From assembly GCA_036877525.1 (NCBI GenBank), contig JAZGTH010000002.1:5812501-5876500 (forward strand): DNA of 64,000 nucleotides. The letters are read 5' to 3'. This document shows positions 23,421 through 32,627 of the stretch, in pieces. A program made the translations under genes and the position numbers. The first letter of the stretch is position 1. Each line of letters opens with the position of its first letter. The notes under the pieces were generated by a model that was not told where the DNA came from, ran no database searches, and saw nothing but the letters and a program-made list of their open reading frames with translations. The stretch comes from Chromobotia macracanthus (taxonomy: Eukaryota; Chordata; Actinopteri; Cypriniformes; Botiidae).

Positions 23421-24365
23421 ATGTCCTCACACAAAATCTCCCTGATGATCTGCCTGTTACTCATGATGACGATGTATCCAGCAGTCTGGTCACGTTGGGG
23501 TGGGGGCTTTGGGCATGGTGGAGGTGGCATAGGCGGCGCGTGGGGTGGTGAAAGTGCTGGTCGTGTAGGCTGGGGAGTCGGTGGTGGTCATCCACACCAT
23601 GCCCATCCCTCCCACAATGGAGGATCGTCTGGACATAATGCAGGCAAAGTAGGCTTGGTAGCAGGGGATGGCCACCCACACCATGCCCCACCCGCCCATA
23701 CCGGAGACTCCTCTGGACACAGCACGGCAAAGGCAGCAGAGGCAGATTCTGAGCTTGGTCTGAGCTCCATGGTCCATCCTGGTTATGGCCACGGGGACAG
23801 GCATGAAGGTTTTACGCATGGACATGGGCATGAACACGGGCGCGGCCATGGGCATGAACATGGGCACGGACATGGGCAGGAACATGGGCATGGACATGGG
23901 CATGAACAAGGGCACGGGCACGGACATGGGCATGAACAAGGGCACGGACATGGGCATGGACATGGGCATGAACAAGGGCACGGACATGAGCATGGACATG
24001 GGCACGGACATGGGCATGGACACGGACATGGGCATGAACATGGGCACGGACATGAGCATGGGCATGGACACGGTCATGGGCATGGACACGGACATGGGCA
24101 TGAACATGGGCCCAGACATGAGCATGGGCATGGGCATGGACACGGGCATGGGCATGGGCATGGGCATGGACATGGGCACGGGCATGGGCACGGCCACCAC
24201 AGTAATGGGGCACACAGCGCTGGGCATAAAGAAAATCACACTGAGTTCCGAAATGAGACAGATATGGATTACTACAGTGGTGCTGCCAGTGCTGTACCCA
24301 TTTGTAGATGTGTAATGGTCCTAGGGTCTGTGATGTTATTGTTACTTGGGCACATTCTGTTATAG
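23421..24365 (+). CDS. prion-protein-family-like GPI-anchored His-Gly-repeat protein
   Basis: Single coding exon, 314 residues, opening one base after a 3' splice site. Domain order: signal peptide (1 to about 24, LLLMMTMYPAVWS); Trp/Gly-rich segment (25-55); two copies of a GHPHHA-containing unit (about 55-81 and 82-106); Ser/Leu patch LGLSSMV; a long GH/GHE repeat (about 132-260); two sequons NHT (272) and NET (278). It ends in a GPI-type signal with candidate omega residues SGA (286-288) and a hydrophobic tail (292-314). Signal peptide, Gly-rich repeats, sequons, GPI tail, intronless ORF and position next to rassf2 and slc23a2 all match fish prion-family genes. The alanine-rich hydrophobic core and the cysteine-bridged globular domain of PrP are not present, and the only cysteines after the signal region (295, 297) lie in the tail. 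It therefore resembles a reduced PrP-related or Shadoo-like member more than a true PrP. His-Gly repeats suggest Cu/Zn binding (inference). A secreted His-rich protein outside the family is the alternative. Confidence 0.75.
   Translation: MSSHKISLMICLLLMMTMYPAVWSRWGGGFGHGGGGIGGAWGGESAGRVGWGVGGGHPHHAHPSHNGGSSGHNAGKVGLVAGDGHPHHAPPAHTGDSSGHSTAKAAEADSELGLSSMVHPGYGHGDRHEGFTHGHGHEHGRGHGHEHGHGHGQEHGHGHGHEQGHGHGHGHEQGHGHGHGHGHEQGHGHEHGHGHGHGHGHGHGHEHGHGHEHGHGHGHGHGHGHGHEHGPRHEHGHGHGHGHGHGHGHGHGHGHGHGHHSNGAHSAGHKENHTEFRNETDMDYYSGAASAVPICRCVMVLGSVMLLLLGHILL
23817..24203 (+). repeat. hexanucleotide-based coding repeat (GGN CAY) encoding Gly-His tract
   Basis: About 390 bases of tandem CATGGG/CACGGA-type hexamers, with GAA or GAG (Glu) and CAA/CAG-type interruptions, lie inside the prion-like ORF. 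Because the unit is two codons long and has no stop in most frames, open frames also appear in + frame 2 (Met-Gly rich) and on the minus strand (Val/Ala-His and Met-Pro rich). The tract is far more GC-rich than its surroundings. Confidence 0.93.
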
Positions 24366-24960
24366 GGGCAATTTGTCACAGGTTTTTGGACTTGCTTTAA
24401 TTCCTGGGCAATTTCTTGCATCTGTCAGTAAAAAAATCATTTAAATTTAATTTTACAAAGGCAGTATTAAAATATGGGCTAAATATAATTGCAGCCTAAA
24501 TGTAATGAGATTTTATAACTCTTGAGGCATGTGTATGATTGCTGCACTTTGTTTCATGTTAACCTGATATATTTACATTTGTTCGACAGGCATTTGGAAA
24601 AACTGGAACAAGTCTATATACAATGAGAACATTTTTTTTGCTCTGAAGCAAGTTATGAACACATGCCTAAAAAGCCTGTATAATTTTTAGTGTGAGTTTT
24701 TTAATGAATGTTGATTTTTTTCATAATGATGTACCTTCTTTAAATAATGAATATTTTATTTAAAATATTGAGTAGTTAGTTCATTGTCTGAAGAAATTTT
24801 ATAGCATGTCATAATATATATATATATGTCTTTCCGTTCTATGTACGCAAAAGTTTTGTGTTCTTCCGTTTCACCTTCTCAGTGTTTTAATCTGTCTTTG
24901 TTCCTGTCATTTACGCAAGTGTACATTCAAAATAAAACAAGGCTTATGGTAAAATCACAT
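24366..24960 (+). other. 3' UTR of the prion-like gene
   Basis: AT-rich non-coding stretch from the TAG stop at 24363-24365 to just past an AATAAA at 24931. It includes a short (AT)n run at 24814-24827. No other ORF. Confidence 0.6.
24931..24936 (+). terminator. polyadenylation signal of the prion-like gene
   Basis: AATAAA in CAAAATAAAACAAGG, 566 bases after the stop codon. It is the first canonical hexamer downstream of the ORF. Confidence 0.55.
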
Positions 24961-27020
24961 TAAACTATTAGAAGCTTGACAAAGTGAGTTGGGCTGAGAA
25001 CAAATCTTGTTAAAGAACTCGGGCGCTGTCCACCTCACTTCCTCAAGCTCTTCAACAAGCACCTTATTCTTTTCAACCAGAGTTCAGCGCTTTTGTTTGT
25101 ACTGTGTCCCTAGATATGTTTACCAGCATGCATATTTTTGTATTGCTAAAGTAATGAAATATACTTCCTAAAATATTTGACTTCGTAATTTTCCATTTTG
25201 TGTCAGTGACAATCTACAGCAGAATAAATTCTATAAATTGCAGTAGTAAGGGTGATTATTTCTGGGACAGCAGTCATAGGGTAACATAAATGCTGTGTGA
25301 CCACAGCTATGGAGCATTTACAAGTTGATTACTGCAGCTATGGTAACTACAAACTGTATTTAACATATTGAGGTTTTACTAAGATCATCTGACAGCTTCC
25401 CATCCCTTATCTAGCTTCTAATAAAATGTATAACGTGAAATAGGCTCATCATGAGGTGACAGGGGTGTCTTGTACATTTTGAGATCTAGTTCACAGACAG
25501 AATCTGAAACACAGTGAGCAGACATTACACTACAATAAAACCAGCCCATCAGAGGTCTTATTAGAGCATTCACTCCATGTTGCACATAGTACAAATAATG
25601 CCCATTAAATATTAACAAACATTCAAACGTTACAGTGTGAATCTCATGAAGGGAATCTCAAGACTCTTGACAGACTTTGCTACCTAATTGAGCATTTGTT
25701 AACATGTAACATTTATAGCATAATGGATAGTTTACACTAAAATATATTTTTTATCATTTATTTGTCCTCATGTCATTCCAAACATATGAAAATGATTTTT
25801 ATTTTCTGTGGAACACAAAAGATATTTTGAGAAATGTCTCTGTGGTTTTGTGTCCATACAATGGAAGTCAGGGGGGCACTGTTTGATTACTAATATACTT
25901 CAAAAGTCATACAGGTTTGGAATAACATGAAGATGAGTAAAGCAGTTTTATTTTTGGCTGAACCATCCCTTTATTTAAACTTAATTACAGATTATGCATT
26001 TATTATTTATATAGCTTTATGTAACAGAATATTTAACAAACCAAACTTAAATGGCCTTGTATCTGTGTATGGAAAGTATTCATTAGATACAGGAGTGATT
26101 TTCATCCCTTGTATATTCTAGTTTTTTTGTCTTACCTTAAACCTAAACAATGAAAACCAAATATTTGTGTTCATACTGTTACTAACAGTAAGTATGTGGG
26201 ACAGTATTTCTGTGAATAAAAATGACTGAGACACTTGCCCTTTGATTGCTGTAGGTATTTAATAAGAAGCATCAAGACTTCACATTAGCCTGTAGATACG
26301 TGAGAGAGTGAGGAGAGCTGAAGAAGATTCCAGTATCACTGCAGTGCTCATGAATAAATGAGTAGATATGAATATGCACCAGAGCATGTTAAATCAGCAG
26401 GCAATGATGAGTTTGGCAATAAATGTGTAAGGGGTTTTGTATCTAGACTGAAACTGATTGGGACATAAAAGACAGACAGAACAGAACTATACAAAAAAAG
26501 ATGCTGTAAGTCAGATGGACAAGAGAAAGAAATATTTGGCATGCTCATAATTCTTCTTCTCGCCAGAGGTGAGATGAAAATATTATTAAAATGATTGTGA
26601 ACAAAAGTCTTGTTTACATCATTTTTTGTTTTTACAGCATTGCATAAATAGCAGCAGGACGTACAGAAGCTCTAAGTGCCCTCAAAAGACTCTCCATCTT
26701 TCTCCTAGAAACACAATCATATCTCCTCACATTCCTAATATCAGTCTTTGTCTAATTATCCCTTGTTCAATTGCCAGTGTGTTGTTCAGTGCCTCCCTGT
26801 GTTGTGCTGTAAGATTGTGTTGGTTGTTTAAAATCTGTTGTGCATTAACTGGTGTGTTTCATACATTGTGTTTCAGTCAGAGGTATGTTGATAATTTCAG
26901 CAATTTTGTATGTATGTTTTCACAATTATAGAGTTCTGCATATACTGCATTGGTATAAATACACCCTATGTTCATATACTTCTGTGTTTTAAGATGTTTA
27001 TATGTGCACATATGTCAGTC
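24961..27020. other. intergenic / convergent 3' region between prion-like gene and ccdc92
   Basis: No coding signal. The two flanking genes converge here, so part of it (right side) should be ccdc92 3' UTR. A minus-strand ATTAAA is present near 26254-26259, but no clear single poly(A) site was identified. One inverted-repeat element lies at 25725-25972. Confidence 0.5.
25725..25972. mobile_element. near-complete inverted-repeat element (cyprinid MITE-like family)
   Basis: The left arm (GGATAGTTTACACTAAAAT, CCTCATGTCATTCCAAACAT, TGTGGAACACAAAAGATATT) is mirrored by a right arm (AAAAGTCATACAGGTTTGGA, ATAACATGAAGATGAG, TTTGGCTGAACCATCCC) around CCATACAATGGAAGTCA. The arms are imperfect, indicating an old hairpin-type non-autonomous DNA element. 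It is the best copy in the window. Confidence 0.7.
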
Positions 27021-28582
27021 TTAAACAGTTCTGTCTGCGCCTGAGTGTTTGCGAACTATTTGCTCTTCGTTGACTTGATCAACGGCGAGTGTCTCCACCT
27101 CTGCCTTTGGCCGGGCTGCACCTCCACCTGCTGAAGGTGAGTGGTGGATCCGATGTGCTACACCTATATGCACGTTAGCATGGGGATAAGGCCCTTCCCA
27201 TGCGGGACTATTCCTGGGGCTTGAGGGCACTGCGATGTGGGCGGGGCTGGATGGGGCAGGGGGCGTGGCAGAAGAAACAATGGGTGGGATTACAGAGGGG
27301 CGTTCCCGCCCCACTGTTTGAGACTCTGCAGGGACAGCTTGCTCTCTGGCCTGCAGGAATGGTGTGGGATCTGGCATGCCATCTACCGAATCTCTTAATA
27401 CCACTCTGCGGCCGTCTGTGGCACCCTGTCGATACAGCTCTGTGTATTCAGAGTGCAGTGGCTGTGATAGACTTTTGCGCATGCGTCTGCGGGGGGTTTC
27501 GGGTTGGCGGATGTCCTTATCATTACCAGAAGCCACAGGACCGGGTGGAGGGCTTGGTTTGTAAGAGCCAACAGGACTGACAGAGGGGCTTACACCTGCT
27601 GCGCTCCCGGCGAGAAGGCGCTTTTTGGTAGCGTGGAGCTGAGAGGTTAGGTAGGCGATGGTGCTGGCTCTCTGCTCTAGCTCTCCAGACAGCACAGCCA
27701 ACTTATGGCTCTTCAACTTCAGTTCATCCAGGTACTTCTTCTCTCGCTCACGGATGGTGTTCTCCAGCACAGAGATCATGGCGTTCTTCTGCTCCAGGTC
27801 CCGCAAGAGCTCTGTGTTTTCCTGCTCTTTAGCCTTCAGCTGAGCCTCCAGTTCCTCACAGCGCTGGTGCAGTTCTCTGCAGCGTGCCTCACCATCATCT
27901 GAGAGAGAGAGAGAGAGAGAGAGAGAGACGGTACATACACTTTATTCCAGTGCAGCAACTCATTATAGAGTCATTATACATGTGTGAAGACAATTATGCT
28001 GCCTCCTATAAACCTCATGTAACCAAATTCAGCTAGCCAGGTTTTGGAATAGAGTTACTATACCAAAATAATAGCATGTTAAAATAAAAAAAACATAAAA
28101 ATAAAAATAAATAAAAACATTTTGCAAAGTGGCAAAGCATTCTCCATCAGCCTATAGAGGGCAGCAGTGAGCTGTGAATCAGATGTCAAAAACCAAATAC
28201 CCCTGAGAAACTACTAATGGCTATGAAACATCAAACCCTTTTCTAATTTAGCAACTCTTTCAGTCCTTCCTCACGATCTGATGTTAGGCTTTGACAGAAA
28301 GCATTTGTAGTATTATGGGAACAGCTCGTTTAGCCTAGCTCAGCATAGATACTATTGATTTCTCCATGAATTTTATCTGGATATATACACAATGAGATTG
28401 CAGGAATACATTTGAAACATCTTCAATAGAGTTTTGTATTGATATGGTAATTAAAAAATGAAAAACATACAGGGATAACTTATATTAGCCTTATAAATGT
28501 CTAAGAGTGGGCTACATGTAAAAAACATTAGTTAGGATGGGGCTGAGATGGGACGAGGGGAGTGTATGCATAGTCAATGGCA

Positions 28583-28620
<38 letters not shown>

Positions 28621-31600
28621 CAGAGAGGAGAAAGATCCTATCTCATGTTACTGTACTAATGGAAATGAAAGTTGAGGGAATAGCTCTGTCTTTACTGACC
28701 TTCAGCTTTCACGCAGTCTAACAAATGTTTAGACTGTTTAAATGTTTATTGGATCTCTCTCTCACTCTCTGTCATTCTGTGTTTTACTGGCATGACAAAA
28801 CTTTAAACTATGATATAAAGCACTGCAAAATAAAATAATAGTAAAATAATAATAGTAGAAATGATAAAATCAGGTAGCATTAACAAATAAAATAAATCAC
28901 AATCAGTTAAATGTTTCTTATATGAAAACCGATTCTTTTATTAAATCCATCCTGTACACTTCACCTGTATTAATGAGGGTCTCATTTCCATGTGACTTCT
29001 CAAAGTTATTAAACCAGACATGTAGAATGAGCTCATGTAGCGACTGACTCACTCATTTAGAAGAGTGACTCTTACTCTTTCCCTCTTGCTCGCTCTCTCA
29101 CTTTCTCTCACTGTCTCATTACCACTTAGCAATGGCCACATCAGCTAATGAGGTCACCATCAAATCGACACACAAACCCAGTCAGACAACCATAATACAT
29201 CCATGCAACACATTCCAGCACATCCAGCCAAGGTCAAAGGCACAGCTTCAGTATGACAGAGCACATTCATGTCAAACTGTTATGAGCTTTCTAGACTTTT
29301 TACAATGCTAATGTTGCAAGTGTCCGAATACTAGTAATCTACTCCGAGTACAACAGTGCTTGGTTTAAATAGGCATGTGGTCTAATAAGAGTGAAGTTTT
29401 TATTTCAGAGCCAGTTTTAAGCTTTTCACTATAGCTGCCAAATTAAGAGTGATCTTTAAACTTCAAAGTAGGGAGAATATCTCATGCTTACTTTAAAAAC
29501 CTCTCATGCAACTGGGAAAAGGATTCCATATGAAAAATGTGCTTTTGGATGATTGCTAGTGTTGTGTCTGTAGTATCATAGCTATTGTTAGGAACATGAG
29601 CGTGTGGCTCTGCAGTATCATGGCTATTGTTAGGAACATGAGCGTGTGGCTCTGCAGTAGCTGAGGGTGTGGTGCAATCAGCAGGTTGCAGATGCATTAA
29701 CCTTTTGCATTAGCTGAACTGGCGTGGTCATTCATAATCTCATTTCCTGTGCTGGACTGCGATCTGGCTCACACTAACCTTGTGCAACAACACAAACTAT
29801 AGTGTGTGCAGCAATACACACATTATGTTAGTCTAAAGCTCTCTGGAATACTGTATTCTGATTGTTTTATCTCAGCATTCTGCAGACAAATATAATAACT
29901 GTGCTAATTTCTTGTTTCTTACGTTAATTTGTGTCTTTATGTCAGTTTCTTCCTTAAAATAATTATACCCCAAATATATATAATTTTATAAATAATACAA
30001 ATGAACCAAAGGGTGATATAAGAACATCTGAGGCCTCGTAACTGTGTGTTTGTAACACTGCAGAGGCTATTTCAGGGGTTTGCCTGGAAACTGCATGTCT
30101 GTGGGAACTGCCTTGACCATTCAGATGCCTACAGTAACTGTCTCAGAAGTGCATTGTGTGTGTTTGGGCTTGAAAGCCCAACATATATTATATTGGGAGA
30201 AGGGAGGGTGGGTGCCAGTCCTTGTACATAGCATGGGGTCTGTGTGTATATGTGCTTACCGGCTGCCGAGTTAAAAGACACAGACGTGGTGTATATGTGT
30301 GCAGAAGGACAGAGTTCTCTCTCTCTCTCTTTGCGGAAACAAAAAATTTATATTTTGCTACAAATTTGGCACTGACAGTGTGCCAGATACAAATAGGAGA
30401 CTTAAAAAACACAAAACTCTTAAAAGGAACATTTATTTAGCATTTCTGCTAAATGTTCCTCCTGTGGTAGTACTTTAGTCCATGCAGCATCTGTATGACA
30501 GGCTGTCTGAGATTTCTCAAAACAGGTGGATGTTTTAAGAAGCTATTTGACAGCATCATAGCAACCACAAACACCTGACATACACATTCCCTTATATAAT
30601 TGTATTGTTCTGGTCAATTGCAAGTGTTAACACACAAAATGTGCATGAGAAAACTTACCACCTGCATTAGAGCTCCTCATTGTCAACTCATATGTTAGAT
30701 CTGTGAAAGGAAAGAGAAAAGGGAGTGAACAGACAGACAGAGAGAGGGAGAGAGAGAGATAGAGATCAAATGTTAGTCTGGCAGCACAGAGCATCACACA
30801 ACCTTTAAATGACAACATTGAAGATTACATGACACAAGACATCACCTGAAACAGGAGGAGTGCAAACATAGACCACAGGACCAGGAAAGAGTCATATGGG
30901 GTTAAAGGAGAATGCTGTATTTTAAAATGTAGTGATGGACATTTTAAGCAATTTTTAATTTTTCAATTTTTCATTTTGATTGATCATTTTGATCTGAGAA
31001 ATGAGTACTCAAGTATTCAGGGGCGGGGCATGAGTGTTGTGTGTGTGTGCATCATGACAATAATGAAAAGATTCCATTTAAAACACTGTTACAAACATTA
31101 ATGTTGATGAAAGAATGATGGTAAAATGCTAAATTATTAAAAATACAGTATTAATATTTTTGAAAAATAAACATGGTGAGGTATCCTAGATATCCTAGAT
31201 TAGATATCCTAGATATGTAATATAAATGTAATATTACATTTGCATCTATCTGCAGAAAATGCAAGTGAACTTGATCTAAGTTACAGGCTAGCCAGAAAGT
31301 GTAACTCCTGTTGTGGATGCGCTCATCTCATAACAGCTCGCTTTAAACACAGACAAGCTTTTCAAGCTGTATTCTCTCAATGCTCTGGTCTTGACTCTGA
31401 ACCACATTACGAGAACACCAGAAAAATGAAATTAAACTCATACAATCATACTTTCATGATCGATCTTCATTGTCACAACTGAGTATTTGAGTACTCGGAT
31501 ACTTGTGCCCAACCCCAATAAAATGGCTGTCAAACTTAAATTCTGTAACAGAATATTCAATGGAAAATAACGCAGACCAGGACCTGATTATATCCATCGG

Positions 31601-32549
31601 CATTCGATTGGACTGATTAAAATACAGTTAGGCACTCACACAAAATGGACTAGGTAATACAAGTTCTAATTAAACAATAGGACAAGTGCCACTTCTTATT
31701 CCATAATGTCATTAAGAAGGAAAACAGAAAATGAAACTGAAAGTGTTTGGAGCAAGGAATGTTATAAAAGTAACAGTTCAGATGAGGACTGAGCTGTGAG
31801 AATAAAGTTAACTGCATTTCTACAAAACCAATAATAATCCCTGTGGATCACGCTATTAACTTAACCAGATGATCTAAAGACAGGACTGCCTGAAGCTGTA
31901 CGTGCAGTTATGTTTTCGAGATTTTTGAGAAGGTACCAGAGATCTGTTTGCTTCAGCTGATACCATTAAAAGTGATTTTCACAAAGACATTTCACAATGG
32001 TGGTTACGTATAAAAACTTTGCGGACAATTATAAAAAGCAATTGCAAATTGCATTTATGTTTTTTATATATTCTATTTGGGGGTGTAAAAGTTGTGACAG
32101 TTTAAATGCAAGTCCCACCCTGGCACTGATTGATAGGTTTGTCTGAAGGCAACGTAAACGCAAATGCACAAAGAATTGCGATGACTTTCGAGTTTGGCAC
32201 ACTTAGTATGCGATGAAATCTACAATTTGAGAAAATGAAATCTACAATTTACAATTGCTTTTTAAAATTGTTCTCATAAACACTCCATAGTTATGTGTGA
32301 CCAATCCAATTTTAAATCTAGCCCACATTTCTGATCCAACCAAACCCCCCAACTGCTTGTGCAGTTTTGCTGTACCACAACTGTTACATGATTGTCTTGG
32401 CATGTGTGTGTACCTGTGCAGTGCTGTTGCAGGCGGCGGATTTCAGCATGAAGGCCCTTCAGTGTGTTGGCATGATCTTGCTGCAGAAACAGCAGGTTCT
32501 TCTGAGCACTGTGGAGCTGATTCTCCAAGGTCTCACTCACCGAGGCCAT
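27021..32549 (-). CDS. ccdc92: coiled-coil domain-containing protein 92
   Basis: CCDC92 is a coiled-coil protein reported at centrioles/cilia in mammals; its biochemical role is little known. Three coding exons on the minus strand join in frame: 32549-32414, 30700-30659 and 27898-27021, giving 351 residues against 331 in human. Residues 1-130 form the coiled coil (LENQLHSAQKNLLFLQ, LKGLHAEIRRLQQHCTDLTY, then ELEAQLKAKEQEN and KNAMISVLENTIREREKKYL, ending ELEQRASTIAYLTSQLH). The tail keeps the family blocks PETPRRRMRKSLSQPLH, PDPTPFL, VIPPIVS, HIGVAHRIHH, VETLAVDQVN and RKHSG before the C-terminal DRTV. A Pro/Ser-rich linker is somewhat longer than in human. The start has a strong context (ACCATGG) and an in-frame upstream TGA at 32567-32565. 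The middle exon is only 42 nt and phase-symmetric. No disruption seen. Confidence 0.95.
27901..27928. repeat. (GA)14 microsatellite abutting the ccdc92 terminal exon
   Basis: Pure GA run on the plus strand, hence (TC)14 on the transcribed strand, ending directly at the AG of the 3' splice site (27900-27899). It forms the whole polypyrimidine tract of that intron. Confidence 0.95.
28583..28620. repeat. compound (GT)11(GA)8 microsatellite
   Basis: Uninterrupted GT run followed directly by a GA run, in a ccdc92 intron. Confidence 0.93.
29572..29655. repeat. 42-bp tandem duplication
   Basis: Two adjacent copies (29572-29613 and 29614-29655) of a 42-bp unit containing GCTATTGTTAGGAACATGAG, differing by a single A/G change. 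Such close identity suggests a recent duplication. The 14-residue repeat in the minus-strand ORF simply reflects 42 being a multiple of three. Confidence 0.93.
31003..31497. mobile_element. possible DNA-element remnant with inverted ends
   Basis: The left end GAGTACTCAAGTATTC is nearly the reverse complement of the right end GAGTATTTGAGTACTC (one mismatch over 16 bases). The 495-bp span contains TATCCTAGA repeats at 31183-31217 and an 80-codon ORF with no recognised similarity. Target-site duplications were not established. Confidence 0.3.
31183..31217. repeat. short tandem repeat of TATCCTAGA
   Basis: Three to four slightly irregular copies of TATCCTAGA/TTAGA in a row. Confidence 0.8.
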
Positions 32550-32627
32550 GGTGATAAGATATGGTCACACTCACATTTATAAATAAACTCAATCACAGAC
32601 ACATATGCACACACTAGCTCAAGACAC

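Larger units (their letters stand above)
27899..30658 (-). other. ccdc92: ccdc92 intron between the 42-nt exon and the terminal exon
   Basis: 2.76 kb bounded on the minus strand by GGTG|GTAAGT and a (TC)n-AG acceptor. It contains microsatellites at 27901 and 28583 and a 42-bp tandem duplication at 29572. No coding signal. Confidence 0.85.
30701..32413 (-). other. ccdc92: ccdc92 intron between coding exon 1 and the 42-nt exon
   Basis: 1.7 kb bounded on the minus strand by CACAG|GTACAC and CCTTTCACAG. It contains a possible inverted-ended element at 31003-31497 and short TATCCTAGA repeats; no coding signal. Confidence 0.85.

Noticed and set aside
23490..24239. 249-residue minus-strand ORF (Met-Pro rich) and other antisense or frame-2 ORFs over the prion-like gene
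   Set aside because: They are shadows of the hexanucleotide repeat; they have no signal, domain or splice support, while the plus-strand frame has signal peptide, sequons and GPI tail.
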